A stretch of 64,000 bases of DNA, taken from an uncultured Bacteroidales bacterium (GTDB lineage Bacteria; Bacteroidota; Bacteroidia; Bacteroidales; UBA932). Positions 1 through 8,167 of this stretch are shown in pieces (position 1 is the stretch's first letter; each line of letters starts with the position of its first letter). The position numbers and the translations under genes are program-made. The notes under the pieces are model-generated. The model made no database searches. It was not told the origin of the DNA and saw nothing but the letters and a program-made list of their open reading frames with translations. The stretch covers positions 1 to 64,000 of the forward strand of contig ONWU01000006.1 of NCBI GenBank assembly GCA_900321655.1, read 5' to 3'.

Positions 1-99
1 AATACCTTCGGAGTTTTTTTGATGGGGCCGGCAGTTGCAACCTGGCGGTTCTTCGACACATTGAATAAGATTGAGCAGAAGTTAAACCATGAAGATTGA
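1..99 (+). CDS. 3' end of an unidentified protein (partial)
   Basis: An open frame enters from the left edge and stops at a TGA at 97-99. The visible 32 residues end in FFDTLNKIEQKLNHED after a hydrophobic, Gly-rich stretch (FGVFLMGPAVATW), which suggests a membrane-associated C-terminus. Its last 11 bases overlap the start of the HARE-HTH-like mini-gene, so the two may be co-translated. No family can be named from this short tail. Confidence 0.5.
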   Translation, partial: NTFGVFLMGPAVATWRFFDTLNKIEQKLNHED

Positions 100-298
100 G
101 GAGGCCATGGTGTACCTGCTGGCGACAAGCCAGCACGGGATGAAGACCGAGCAAATCGCAAGGGAACTGGAACTGCGCGGCCTGGTGTCGAGGCGTCCCG
201 GTAGACCGCCCCTCGACGGAAAGGTCATAGCGGCAATAGTCTTTAAGCACCCGGAGGTGTTCTGCTTCAATGAAGGGCGCGTGCGGCTCCTCATGTAG
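89..298 (+). CDS. small HARE-HTH-like winged-helix protein
   Basis: This 69-residue protein starts MKIEEAMVYLLATS and ends RVRLLM. The pattern (a first helix with YLLATS, GMKTEQIARELELRGL as the second and third helices, a basic turn SRRPGRPPL, then a helix and a short wing VFCFNEGRVRLLM) resembles a stand-alone HARE-HTH winged helix. That fold is usually a DNA-linked accessory domain. A shorter paralogue lies at 37221-37358. The start overlaps the preceding stop by 11 bases. Fold assignment is by pattern only; DNA binding is inferred. Confidence 0.65.
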   Translation: MKIEEAMVYLLATSQHGMKTEQIARELELRGLVSRRPGRPPLDGKVIAAIVFKHPEVFCFNEGRVRLLM

Positions 299-346
299 GC
301 AACGAATTGTGTAACATTTGCATCTATAGGAAGAAACCATAGAATC

Positions 347-565
347 ATGAAACCGAAGAAGAAAATGAAGAAGCTCCGGATTACGGAGGCGGACTTTATG
401 CTCGCCAACCGTAGGGCGGCTCGTGCCGAAGACTTGGCCGAGCATGGAGGAAGGCCGGTTTCGTTCAGAACAGCGCTCCACAAATCGAAGAAGGTCTATG
501 ACCGCAAGCGTCTGAAAAGGGCAGGCATTGAATTCAAAGATGACCTGTCCTTCTTTTTTGCGTAG
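347..565 (+). CDS. small basic hypothetical protein
   Basis: This 72-residue protein begins with a lysine-rich segment (MKPKKKMKKLRI) followed by TEADFMLANRRAARAEDLAEHG and a second basic stretch KKVYDRKRLKRAG. It has no signal peptide or membrane segment. The charge suggests nucleic-acid contact, but no function can be assigned. It follows the HARE-HTH-like gene by 48 bases on the same strand, and the decayed SDR fragment lies just downstream. Confidence 0.55.
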   Translation: MKPKKKMKKLRITEADFMLANRRAARAEDLAEHGGRPVSFRTALHKSKKVYDRKRLKRAGIEFKDDLSFFFA

Positions 566-576
566 TGTTAACATTA

Positions 577-771
577 TGCCGATTCAGCTCGATGAGGAGC
601 GGTTCGTGAACAGGCTTACCGATAGTTGCAGGGGCCGAAGTCCTGAAGGGGCTACGAAGGAAGCGCCGGGTCATCACCTTCGACTGGAAGTTCCGCCTCG
701 TGGTAGGCCTTTGGCATCTCATCCCAAGGGGCCTGTGGGAGCGTATGACCTTCATAGTTTCGAACTCCTGA
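577..771 (+). pseudogene. 3' remnant of a short-chain dehydrogenase (SDR), frameshifted
   Basis: From 577 one frame reads MPIQLDEERFVNRL; the +1 frame then continues GLPIVAGAEVLKGLRRKRRV, ITFDWKFRLVVGLWHLIPRG and LWERMTF to a TGA at 769-771. Together these match the C-terminal tail of membrane-associated SDR enzymes (an AEV..GL..KR.VITFDWKF..LV..WHLIP pattern). The Rossmann domain with the GxxxGxG and YxxxK motifs is missing and the two parts are out of frame, so this is a decayed gene end. It overlaps the 3' end of the convergent gene at 752 by 20 bases. Confidence 0.6.
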
Positions 772-1015
772 GCCAGCCTTCCATTATGTCCACGGCTCCC
801 CGGATATCGCCCAGGAACGAGGTGTGTTCATGCAGGAAAGCATTGTTCCCGGCAGATAGCTCTTCGAAGAGTGCCGGGGACATAGCATCGGCATACTCTG
901 ATATAGTATACTCGATATGGTCCATCTCCTTCTCAGACGTGGAGTGCTCGTAGACCTTCAGCTTCTGGTGGAAGAAGGCATAGGCCTGTTCTATGGCGTT
1001 TCTGTCGGCCTTCAT
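752..1015 (-). CDS. hypothetical helical protein
   Basis: This 87-residue acidic protein (MKADRNAIEQAYAFFHQKL start) has no signal peptide or membrane segment and is predicted mostly helical from its composition. Its ATG overlaps the stop of the upstream DUF4250 gene in an ATGA, so it is the last gene of a three-gene operon. I do not recognise the family. Confidence 0.6.
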   Translation of the reverse strand: MKADRNAIEQAYAFFHQKLKVYEHSTSEKEMDHIEYTISEYADAMSPALFEELSAGNNAFLHEHTSFLGDIRGAVDIMEGWLRSSKL

Positions 1016-1197
1016 TTCACGCAGTTGAGTTGTTCCTGATAGGCATAGCCTTGGCTGGCCAGCAGCCGGTCCATTTCCTCCCGCTCCACGTTGAAGCAGT
1101 GGCAGATCTGGTCCAGGTTGTCGAACTCCTCATCCCGAAGGAGGAAGTTGATGGCCGATACCAGCATCGGGATGTCGTTGAGCGGAAGGTGGTCCAT
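1012..1197 (-). CDS. DUF4250 domain-containing protein
   Basis: This 61-residue protein starts at MDHLPLNDIPML. The order of features fits DUF4250: an LP..D..ML start, a helix with N-x-x-LRD, then a small HTH-like segment FDNLDQICHCFNVEREEMDRL and a GYAYQ ending. The frame extends upstream to 1266, but the family begins here and this ATG lies 10 bases after the upstream gene's stop. It is the middle gene of a three-gene minus operon. The role of DUF4250 is unknown; the helix-turn-helix appearance is only suggestive. Confidence 0.8.
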   Translation of the reverse strand: MDHLPLNDIPMLVSAINFLLRDEEFDNLDQICHCFNVEREEMDRLLASQGYAYQEQLNCVK

Positions 1198-1207
1198 TAG
1201 CGTTCTA

Positions 1208-1738
1208 TTATGTGAGGTTGACCTTTTCAAACTTGTAGCCCAGGCGGTTGAGCCAGATGGCAGCACCCATCTTGTACATCACCTCGATGCTGATAAGGAA
1301 GAATCGATAGGCTTCGGCCGTTCCGGCTTCAGCACCGGATTTCATCAGGAAATGGTAGGTTTCGGCCGAAAGGGACTGCATGGCAGCGACGCTGTGCCTG
1401 CTTTCCTTGAGGATATTGCCGGTGATGTAGTCGTCCATATCGTCGAATCCCCTCTCGCTCTGGAAGAAACTGTAGGGCACGTCCTTGTACTTCGGCCAAT
1501 CCTTGTCCCAGAGCTGTGCCAAGGCCATTCCCAGATAGCCGGCGCAGGCCAGGCAGTACTCTGGATAGCCGTTGAATTCCTTTACGGCTTCCGGGTAGAA
1601 GGACGTAGCATAACGCTGCCAGGCGTCGTCCAGATCGGGCGTACTCAGCAGCGTGCCCTTGAGATAACCATTACCTGTAGCGACTTCAAGCAGGTAGGCT
1701 GTAAGGTCTTCACGGTATTTTTCGTTGGTGGTGCTCAT
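1208..1738 (-). CDS. hypothetical cytoplasmic protein
   Basis: This 176-residue protein is started at MSTTNEKYREDL, because the in-frame upstream extension is repeat-flanked intergenic DNA. It is rich in aromatic residues (YPEYCLACAGYLGMALAQLWDK, DDMDDYITGNIL) with no signal peptide or membrane span, and looks all-helical. It heads the operon with the DUF4250 protein and the 87-residue protein. The family was not recognised. The 51-bp repeats begin about 100 bases upstream of its start. Confidence 0.7.
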   Translation of the reverse strand: MSTTNEKYREDLTAYLLEVATGNGYLKGTLLSTPDLDDAWQRYATSFYPEAVKEFNGYPEYCLACAGYLGMALAQLWDKDWPKYKDVPYSFFQSERGFDDMDDYITGNILKESRHSVAAMQSLSAETYHFLMKSGAEAGTAEAYRFFLISIEVMYKMGAAIWLNRLGYKFEKVNLT

Positions 1739-1844
1739 ATTGGACGCGAATTTACGAATTTTTCTGGTTTTTGGGCTTGCAAAATAGTTTGGCACAAGCA
1801 CAACATAACTTGGCATCCGTAAAACGCTAGAGCAGGCCGAGGCC

Positions 1845-1938
1845 GGATCTTCGCCACAATACGAGCAAAAATCGAGTTAAGAGCGGGCCGAGGCCGGATC
1901 TTCGCCACAATACGGGCCAAAATCGAGTTAAGAGCAGG
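1845..1938. repeat. 51-bp tandem gene-end repeat, two copies plus a partial copy
   Basis: Two units (1845-1887 and 1896-1938) start 51 bases apart. Each has a 39-bp core beginning GATCTTCGCCACAATACG and ending AATCGAGTTAAGAGC, joined by a GC-rich spacer with GGGCCGAGGCCGG. The spacer plus flanking AAGAGC and GATCTT can fold into a hairpin. A degraded half unit (AGAGCAGGCCGAGGCC) precedes them at 1830-1845. The copies lie downstream of the minus-strand YccF gene. Related copies are at 7364, 11931 and 14885. Confidence 0.85.
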
Positions 1939-1999
1939 CGACCAAAAGGAGTACCCCAAAAAGCATGGCCAGCGTTTTCTTCAGATTTCTTTCAGTTCA

Positions 2000-2374
2000 C
2001 TAATTATTTCTAATCTCTTTACCAAACGGGAACACGGTGGCCATAGCCATCTTGAAATGTTGCAAGCCCCATGGAATCCCCACGATAGTAACGAAGAAGA
2101 GAAGGCCAAACGCAAAATGCAGAATGGCAATCTCCCACCAGCCACAGAGGATCCAGATGAGGTTCATCATCACCGACAGGCAGCCAGGCTCGTTGGGCCC
2201 GTTCACCAGCTCATGGCCGAAGGGCCACAGGGCATAGGTCCCCAATTTAAATAACTGCACACCGAAGGGAATGCCGATGAGGGAGATGCACATCAGAAGC
2301 CCTACGATATAGTAGATGATGGCGATGATAATGCCGCCAAAGATAAGCCAGAGGATGTTTCCGAGAAACTTCAT
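2000..2374 (-). CDS. YccF family inner-membrane protein
   Basis: This 124-residue hydrophobic protein has an internal duplication typical of YccF: LIGIPFGVQLFKLGTYALWPFG in the first half and IVGIPWGLQHFKMAMATVFPFG in the second. About four membrane segments are visible. The function of YccF proteins is not established. The gene is divergent from the M13 peptidase gene across a 196-base gap, and the repeat pair 1845-1938 follows its 3' end. Confidence 0.88.
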   Translation of the reverse strand: MKFLGNILWLIFGGIIIAIIYYIVGLLMCISLIGIPFGVQLFKLGTYALWPFGHELVNGPNEPGCLSVMMNLIWILCGWWEIAILHFAFGLLFFVTIVGIPWGLQHFKMAMATVFPFGKEIRNN

Positions 2375-2517
2375 TCCACGCGGTATTTTAAAATAAAGTT
2401 ATCCAAGTGTTTTCTTCCTTGCAAAAATACGAAAAACAATCCACTTTTGCTCCTTTCATCAAGTAAGCCTCCGGGACGACAGAAGAAAATGACTAAATTC
2501 GCAGCATGTTTTCGGAA

Positions 2518-2548
2518 TTGACGAAATGAGAAATCTTTATTAATTTTG
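2518..2548 (+). promoter_or_regulatory. promoter for the M13 peptidase gene
   Basis: A TTG at 2518-2520 is followed 20 bases later by TAATTTTG at 2541-2548, a full match to the Bacteroidota -7 element TAnnTTTG. The coding start is 23 bases downstream, giving a short leader. Confidence 0.65.
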
Positions 2549-2570
2549 GAAAATTAAACTTGTGATTGAC

Positions 2571-4397
2571 ATGAAGTTACGCACACTCCTCACGGCAAGT
2601 CTTGCCACTTTGCTCATAGTTTCCTGCGCAAAAGAACCGACGTCCGCGACAGATCCGTTTCCGATGCCATCCGGCATGGAAGCCGGCATGGACCTTTCCG
2701 TAAAGCCGGGAGACAATTTTTATGACTACTGCAACGGCACCTGGCTCAAGAATACGCCCATTCCCGCCAAGAGTGCCGTGGGCGGGATATATGAACAGAC
2801 AGAGGCTATGGAAGAGCGCGTTAAGGAACTCCGTACCAAGGTCCCGGATATTGGAAAATTTTACAGCCTTAAGGAAGCGGCTTCCGGGCAGCCGGAGGCA
2901 TCCAAAGTGTTTATTGACGCCCTGAAGGCCCGCTTTCCAAAGCCCGAGACAAAGGAGGAAGCCTTCATCACCATTGGAAAACAGATTGCCGAAGGTGTCC
3001 CCGCGTGGGGAAGTAATCTGTTCCCGGTATGGAGTATGGTATGGAAGGACGGCAAACTTATGGGTAGCCTCCTTCCGCTCATACTGACTCCCGGTCTTGT
3101 GAATCTTCCCCCGACTCCGGGAGAGGTTGATCCCGCTCAGCTTGTTCCCGTCGTCCAGACCAAGGCAGGGGAAGAAGGATCGGCCTTGAGCCTTGTCATA
3201 AAGGGGATGGGGATGGACCCTTCGCTCTTTGTGACAGATCCGGCCCTGGCTATCTTCTGGGACATGATGGGCCAGATGTCACTGGAGGAACTCCTCTCTA
3301 TCATTGACAACGGCTGGAAATACTTTGACCAGTTCGCAGAGGAAGAGCTCAAGGAAGAGGCCCGCGAAGATGCCAGCTTTGCCAATGCCTATACCCTTTC
3401 CTATCACTTCGCCAAGACCTTCCTCACTCAGGAATTCAAGGACAAGTACCTGGACATCACAAGGAAAATCCAGGCGTCCCTCAGAAATCGTATCCAGCAT
3501 GTCGGCTGGATGAGCGAGACCACCAAGAACAACGCCATTGAAAAACTGGATTACTGCGCCCTTAACGTGGCATTCCCGGACCAGTGGTACGAGGACTGCG
3601 TGGCAAAATATACCGACTGCACAACGCTGGCTGAGGCAGTTTACCGCGGCAACCGCGGCATTGCTGCCATGAAAGCCCATCTTCTGGGCAGCAAGGACAT
3701 GTTCAGTTTTATGCTCACAAGTGCGGCCATGTCGGGAGATCAATTTATTCCCACAGACCTTACCTTTGTGAATGCAATGTACTACCCTGCCTATAACGCC
3801 GTTTTCATATATCCGGCAATCCTGCTTCCTCCCACCCTGCCGGGAAACGTCTCAGAGGCCTATGAGTACGCCTTATTCTCCATTATCGGCCACGAATTCA
3901 CCCACGGTTTTGACACCGACGGCTCCCAGTATGACAAGTACGGCAACAAGGACAACTGGTGGACCGTTGCCGACAGAATGGCCTTTGAGGAGCGCCGTGA
4001 TAAACTTGTAGCCTGCTACAATCACCTTGAGATAGATCCTGTCCGTAAGCCCGGACTCTTTTCCAAGGGAGAAATCACTCAGACTGAGGATATCGCGGAC
4101 CTTGGCGGTTTCCTTTCGGCTCTTGGTGCCTACGAAGCCCGTCTTCAAGCCGATGGCTACTCAGGCGAAACCTATAAGGAGCAACTGAGGAAGTTCTATG
4201 AGTCTTATGCCTATGTATGGAGAGTTCAGTACAGCGATGAAAAACTAGCTCAGTTCCCGGAAAAAGACGTCCACTCACACGCCCGTCTCAGGACCAACGG
4301 TGTTTTCATGAACACGGACCTCTGGTACGATCTCTTCGGGGTGGACCGCAACTGCAAGTTGTATCTTCCCCAGGAGAGAAGGGCCTACATCTGGTAA
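2571..4397 (+). CDS. M13 family metallopeptidase lipoprotein
   Basis: This 608-residue neprilysin/PepO-type zinc peptidase cleaves short peptides outside the cytoplasm. The start at 2571 was chosen over the upstream GTG because it gives a clean lipoprotein signal (MKLRTLLTASLATLLIVSC). The N-terminal M13 domain follows. The catalytic domain shows VNAMYYPAYNAVFIYPA, the zinc motif HEFTH at residues 441-445, EDIAD (third zinc ligand) near 506, and a C-terminal RTNGVF...RRAYIW block, so all core motifs are present. It has its own promoter and converges on the fusion gene at 4411. Confidence 0.93.
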   Translation: MKLRTLLTASLATLLIVSCAKEPTSATDPFPMPSGMEAGMDLSVKPGDNFYDYCNGTWLKNTPIPAKSAVGGIYEQTEAMEERVKELRTKVPDIGKFYSLKEAASGQPEASKVFIDALKARFPKPETKEEAFITIGKQIAEGVPAWGSNLFPVWSMVWKDGKLMGSLLPLILTPGLVNLPPTPGEVDPAQLVPVVQTKAGEEGSALSLVIKGMGMDPSLFVTDPALAIFWDMMGQMSLEELLSIIDNGWKYFDQFAEEELKEEAREDASFANAYTLSYHFAKTFLTQEFKDKYLDITRKIQASLRNRIQHVGWMSETTKNNAIEKLDYCALNVAFPDQWYEDCVAKYTDCTTLAEAVYRGNRGIAAMKAHLLGSKDMFSFMLTSAAMSGDQFIPTDLTFVNAMYYPAYNAVFIYPAILLPPTLPGNVSEAYEYALFSIIGHEFTHGFDTDGSQYDKYGNKDNWWTVADRMAFEERRDKLVACYNHLEIDPVRKPGLFSKGEITQTEDIADLGGFLSALGAYEARLQADGYSGETYKEQLRKFYESYAYVWRVQYSDEKLAQFPEKDVHSHARLRTNGVFMNTDLWYDLFGVDRNCKLYLPQERRAYIW

Positions 4398-4410
4398 ATG
4401 CATAAATCGG

Positions 4411-6165
4411 TCATAAAGTATTCAACAACTCCGTGAACCGGACGCGGATATCGGCAAGGATGGAGCGCCAGTCCTTCAGGTTTCCGTCCAAGTTATCGGA
4501 AACCGCCTTGAGGCAGTAGAACGGGATATCGTACATCTTGCAGAACTGGGCAGCGGCGTAGGCCTCCATATCAAAGAGGTCGTACTGCTGTGAAAGCTCC
4601 TTCACCTGCTCCGGGCTGAAGGTCTGGGTGCTCATAAAATAATCCCCGGAAAAGACGCTGGCGCCATCGCCCGGAAGTTCAATGCAATCGTGCACCAGCT
4701 CGCAGCCGCCGTTGAAAAACCGGGTACAGTTGACGATGGTGCCGATGGGATATTTGGCCGATCCGGCGCTACCAATGTTAAGGACAACGGGATGGCTTCC
4801 TTCAGGCAGCGTTTCGTGCCATTTTACCAGGCCGCTGAACATCCGCATCTTCCCCATCCCGGTGAAAACTACGGGGAATGGTACTTCGAAAGGAGAAATC
4901 TCATCCTGGTCGGCCACGAACAGGACCACGTCGCGGCCCTTGAGTTCTTCCAGAACTTGATGTACAGCCGCGGAAGTATCATCATTCGCGGGTTCAAGAC
5001 AGTCTCTCGACTGGACTATGTCGGCCGTCTCTTCCTGTTTTTCTCCTTCACCTTGCTCCACCTGTTCCACGGGCTCATTCTCCGTTCGTGCTCGCTGGCT
5101 GTAAAGGCCCAGGTCACGGGCCCGGATGCCGGGGATGTATGTCAGCAGAACCGCAACGCCGCCCGTAATGAGGCTCATCCGAAAGAACGAGCGCGTCCGG
5201 GGCGATAGCAGCATCAGCGTGAAAAGGGTCAGAAGCAGTGATACCGCAATCAAATACACACGCATCTCAGTCAGTCCATACTCTCCGACGCGGCGGACGA
5301 CACCTACCCACAGCAGGATGAGCGGCCCGAGGTTCACATACGGGAGGTACTGATAGAACCAGTTGAAATGACGCGTGGAAAGCAGCTCCTGCAGCAGGCG
5401 GCACGAAAGCGCGACGCCAACGAATCCGCCAACGAGATAGGCCACGCCGCCGTCCGGCAACTGCCACTGGCACAGGATGCGGAGCACGTAGGCATACAGA
5501 ATGACGGCATAGGTGAGAAGGGCCGGCGTAAGGACGTAATCGATGACAATGCTAAGGAAGCGGCGGCCTTTCCACTGCCTTGGAGGCTCCGATACGAAAA
5601 AGCAGCAGAGCATCGGGGCAATCACCATCCAGATAAACAGCTGGGGATAGCTGTACCACTTTTCACCCAGATTCGAGGATAGGAACAGGTAATCTACCGA
5701 AGCGATGATGGCGAGCAGCGCCAACGACAGGATACCGGCTACAAGGATCGCAGCAAGGCCCTTTGAAAGACAGTGAAGGATGGTCTCCGCATAATGCTCA
5801 TCGTCCTTCTGACTGCCGACCGTTGCAAACAGCAAGATGAATGAAAGGAGATACGTCACGAAAATGCCGGCTTCATCCAAGGTCGGCTTCCAGGCATACA
5901 GGGGAATCCACAGAAATGCCGATACAAGATAGCAGACCTTCCATTCGATGCCCCCTTCCCTTTCGGCCATACGGTGCAAACTGAAGGAGAGCACTACAAG
6001 CGGAAAGAAGAATGCGAGCGAAAACCCCGATGCAATCACCTCTTCTTCAGACAGGATGGTCAGGGTGAAGATCACAATGCAGATGAAGGCTTCCACGGGG
6101 GATTCCCGGAAGCTTCGCTGAAGCCCCAGCCAGATGGCAGAGAGACGAGTTTCTATGTTTGACAT
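4411..6165 (-). CDS. DUF4153 membrane domain fused to a nucleoside phosphorylase/nucleosidase domain
   Basis: This 584-residue protein combines two families. Residues about 1-355 hold ten or so membrane segments with the DUF4153 look (HRMAEREGG, GLYSQRAR at the end). An acidic Gln/Glu-rich linker runs to about 410. Residues 411-584 resemble MTA/SAH nucleosidases: VFTGMGKMRMFSGL (substrate loop), LNIGSAGSA, FDMEAYAAAQFCK with the DME nucleoside-binding residues, and LKAVSDN with the catalytic Asp. Such nucleosidases cleave methylthioadenosine or adenosylhomocysteine; the true substrate here is unknown. It is the last gene of a four-gene operon, 26 bases after the nitroreductase. Confidence 0.8.
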   Translation of the reverse strand: MSNIETRLSAIWLGLQRSFRESPVEAFICIVIFTLTILSEEEVIASGFSLAFFFPLVVLSFSLHRMAEREGGIEWKVCYLVSAFLWIPLYAWKPTLDEAGIFVTYLLSFILLFATVGSQKDDEHYAETILHCLSKGLAAILVAGILSLALLAIIASVDYLFLSSNLGEKWYSYPQLFIWMVIAPMLCCFFVSEPPRQWKGRRFLSIVIDYVLTPALLTYAVILYAYVLRILCQWQLPDGGVAYLVGGFVGVALSCRLLQELLSTRHFNWFYQYLPYVNLGPLILLWVGVVRRVGEYGLTEMRVYLIAVSLLLTLFTLMLLSPRTRSFFRMSLITGGVAVLLTYIPGIRARDLGLYSQRARTENEPVEQVEQGEGEKQEETADIVQSRDCLEPANDDTSAAVHQVLEELKGRDVVLFVADQDEISPFEVPFPVVFTGMGKMRMFSGLVKWHETLPEGSHPVVLNIGSAGSAKYPIGTIVNCTRFFNGGCELVHDCIELPGDGASVFSGDYFMSTQTFSPEQVKELSQQYDLFDMEAYAAAQFCKMYDIPFYCLKAVSDNLDGNLKDWRSILADIRVRFTELLNTL

Positions 6166-6191
6166 CTCAGGCGATTTCTGCTACGGAAGGG

Positions 6192-6782
6192 TCACCATTT
6201 CTCGTAGTGGATGTTCTCCGGCTTCCACTTATCCTTGGGTTTATCCTCACCGGCCGGATATCCGATGGGAACAATGCAATAAGGCTTCACATCCTCGGGG
6301 AGACCCAGGGCTTCAATGGTGGGATCCATCCGCACCTCGTAGGGATAGCAGGCTGTCCATACGGCTCCAAGTCCCAGGGCTTCGACCGCCAGCAGAAGGT
6401 TCTCCGTGGCAGCTGCGCAGTCGGCCGTCCAGTTTCCGTTGGGCTGTCCGTCACTGCGGGTGGTAACACCGCAGACTACGATGGCTACCGGAGCCTGGGC
6501 AATCATCTTGTTAAAGCCCACGGCCAGTTTCTCCTTGGTGGTCTGTTCGCGAACCACCACAAAGCGCCAGGGCTGGAGATTCACGCCGGAAGGGGCTGCC
6601 ATAGCCGCCTTGAGAATGGTCTCAATCTGTTCCTGGGATACTTCCTGTTCTGTATAAGAACGAACGCTCTTACGGGAGAGGATATTGTCAAGGACCGCCT
6701 TGGATGGGTCCTGGTTTCCGGCCGGGGTTCCGCAACTCATAATAGTAAATAGTGCAATTAAAATAGTGATTATCTGTTTCAT
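6192..6782 (-). CDS. nitroreductase family lipoprotein
   Basis: This 196-residue FMN-dependent nitroreductase-fold protein has a lipoprotein signal (MKQIITILIALFTIMSC), so it probably acts outside the cytoplasm or on the membrane. Family signs are SRKSVRSYTEQEVS at the start of the domain, AAMAAPSGVNLQPWRFVVV (FMN phosphate contact), the AATENLLLAVEALGLGAVWT helix and the VPIGYPAGE ending. It is third in the operon with the Cys-rich protein, the TSCPD protein and the DUF4153 fusion. The electron donor and substrate are not evident. Confidence 0.88.
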   Translation of the reverse strand: MKQIITILIALFTIMSCGTPAGNQDPSKAVLDNILSRKSVRSYTEQEVSQEQIETILKAAMAAPSGVNLQPWRFVVVREQTTKEKLAVGFNKMIAQAPVAIVVCGVTTRSDGQPNGNWTADCAAATENLLLAVEALGLGAVWTACYPYEVRMDPTIEALGLPEDVKPYCIVPIGYPAGEDKPKDKWKPENIHYEKW

Positions 6783-6810
6783 AGCCCAAAGGAAATGATT
6801 AAGTTATGTT

Positions 6811-7098
6811 TTACAGCTGCTTTAAAGCCCTTGCCAACTGATCTGGGCAGCTGGTCCCACGGCCTTTACAGTCAATCCCTTCCAAGCGTGCTATTACATC
6901 TGAAACCTTCCTTCCTTCACACAGTTTGGCAATGCCTTGAGTGTTGCCGTGGCAGCCCTTGGTGTATTGTACCCGGCGAATGATGTCCCCTTCGGTTTCA
7001 ATGTCAATCTGCTCGGAACAGACCTCCGCGCAGGTTTGGAAGGAAGCCTTACGGATTCCGTCCTGCTTTGTATCACTGATAAGAGTAACGTCGTACAT
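6811..7098 (-). CDS. TSCPD domain protein (TIGR03905 type)
   Basis: This 95-residue protein begins MYDVTLISDTK and carries the TIGR03905/TSCPD pattern: CSEQIDIETEGDIIRRVQYTKGCHGNTQGI, LCEGRKVSDVIARLEGIDC, and the signature GTSCPDQLARAL near the C-terminus. TSCPD also occurs at the end of class II ribonucleotide reductases, but the stand-alone form has no proven function. The ATG at 7098 is chosen over one two codons upstream because family members start at M-x-x-x-x. It is 21 bases after the Cys-rich mini-gene and 28 before the nitroreductase. Confidence 0.88.
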   Translation of the reverse strand: MYDVTLISDTKQDGIRKASFQTCAEVCSEQIDIETEGDIIRRVQYTKGCHGNTQGIAKLCEGRKVSDVIARLEGIDCKGRGTSCPDQLARALKQL

Positions 7099-7119
7099 AG
7101 TCAAATCAATGATGCAGAT

Positions 7120-7311
7120 TTACTGATATTTCTTGAAGTTATACTTCACCCTTAATGCGGCCTTGGTTTCTTCGTCCTGATGGGTGAAGAAGTTTTTCCA
7201 GCCCGGGCACCAGTTGATGTGCCAGCGCCAGAAGCGGCCTTTGGCCGATTTGGGGTTCTCGTCGTAAGATGCGCGGAACTTGCAGTTCTCGCAGGGATAT
7301 TGCTGATTCAT
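7120..7311 (-). CDS. small Cys-rich protein
   Basis: This 63-residue protein begins MNQQYPCENCKFRASYDE and continues RFWRWHINWCPGWKNFF, giving a CxxC plus a distal WCPGW that could form a metal site. It looks like a recurrent Bacteroidales mini-protein of unknown role. It heads the operon with the TSCPD, nitroreductase and DUF4153-fusion genes. A broken paralogue of its C-terminus (DEETKDALRAKYNF) lies at 34149-34205. Confidence 0.75.
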   Translation of the reverse strand: MNQQYPCENCKFRASYDENPKSAKGRFWRWHINWCPGWKNFFTHQDEETKAALRVKYNFKKYQ

Positions 7312-7363
7312 AAAGCGAAGTGATAGAATTTCTGTAAAAATAGGAAAAAATTAATATTCCTCG

Positions 7364-7402
7364 GCTCTTCGCCACGATACGGGTAAAAATCGAGTTAAGA
7401 GC
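7364..7402. repeat. single copy of the 39-bp gene-end repeat
   Basis: One unit running from GCTCTTCGCCACGATACG to AATCGAGTTAAGAGC, downstream of the NAD(P)-binding gene (7439, minus) and before the Cys-rich gene. Its ends are a 6-bp inverted repeat GCTCTT/AAGAGC. Confidence 0.85.
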
Positions 7403-7438
7403 AGGCCGGCAAAGCGGAACAGACCTGAGGAGTTACGC

Positions 7439-8080
7439 TTACGCAATAGAAAGGATGTCCTGTGAAACAATCGTTTCACAGCCTTTGCGGCCACATTTGG
7501 CAAGCCGGATCATAGCGGCGGCAACGTCCTCGGTAGGCATAGGGGTGAAGCTGCGCATCAGGCCGACGGCATTGAAGGCCTTGAGGACAACGATGCCGGC
7601 CTTCTCGCCAAAGCGGTCGCTCCCTTTCCGGATGAGAGACGGCGGACGGAGGATAAAACAGCCTTCGAAACCGAGCTCCCGGACGGCATCGTCAAGGGCC
7701 CCTTTCATCTTGGTATAGAAAACCTTGGACTTGGCGTTGGCCCCCACGGAAGAGACCAGCACATAGGTGGGAACGCCGTTTTTCCGGGCCGACAGGGCCG
7801 CCTCGTACTGGTACGTGTAATCCACTTTCCACTGCGCCTGCTGGCTGCCGGCGGCCTTGATAGTGGTACCCAGACACGAGAACAGGACATCGCCGGTGAG
7901 CTGATCGGCCCAGAGCTGAGGATGGTCGAAATCCACCACGTGCACCACGATTTTGGCCGATGAAATCTTCACCTCCCGGCGGACAAAGATGTCCACGCGG
8001 TCAAAAGTGTCGTCCTGGAGCAGTTGCTCCACCAAGTCTTTTCCGATGGCGCCCGTTGCGCCGATAACCAATGCTTTCAT
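7439..8080 (-). CDS. NAD(P)-binding atypical SDR / NmrA-HTATIP2-like protein
   Basis: This 213-residue protein has the N-terminal nucleotide loop GATGAIGKDLVEQLL, then strands with VDIFVRREV and DVLFSCLGTT, and YVLVSSVGANAKSKVFYTKMKG (the SSVGA...Y..K active-site region), and a C-terminal FILRPPSL. This order fits the HTATIP2-like atypical SDRs, which are oxidoreductases or sensors of NAD(P)H. It is monocistronic, divergent from the Na/Pi symporter, with a TATCTTTG box 14 bases upstream of its start. Confidence 0.88.
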   Translation of the reverse strand: MKALVIGATGAIGKDLVEQLLQDDTFDRVDIFVRREVKISSAKIVVHVVDFDHPQLWADQLTGDVLFSCLGTTIKAAGSQQAQWKVDYTYQYEAALSARKNGVPTYVLVSSVGANAKSKVFYTKMKGALDDAVRELGFEGCFILRPPSLIRKGSDRFGEKAGIVVLKAFNAVGLMRSFTPMPTEDVAAAMIRLAKCGRKGCETIVSQDILSIA

Positions 8081-8094
8081 AGGACAAAGATACG

Positions 8095-8102
8095 AATCTT
8101 TT
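8095..8102 (-). promoter_or_regulatory. -7 box of the NAD(P)-binding gene
   Basis: The minus strand reads TATCTTTG, a perfect TAnnTTTG element, placed 14 bases upstream of the ATG at 8080. Confidence 0.5.
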
Positions 8103-8167
8103 GCCGAATTGCTTGTCTATCACATCTTCATCTTTTAGTGGAACATTTTTTGCAAATAAAACTAACG

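Noticed and set aside
1830-1940. Possible CRISPR array
   Set aside because: Only two units with a short, GC-rich, self-complementary spacer; spacers are not unique and no cas gene is near.
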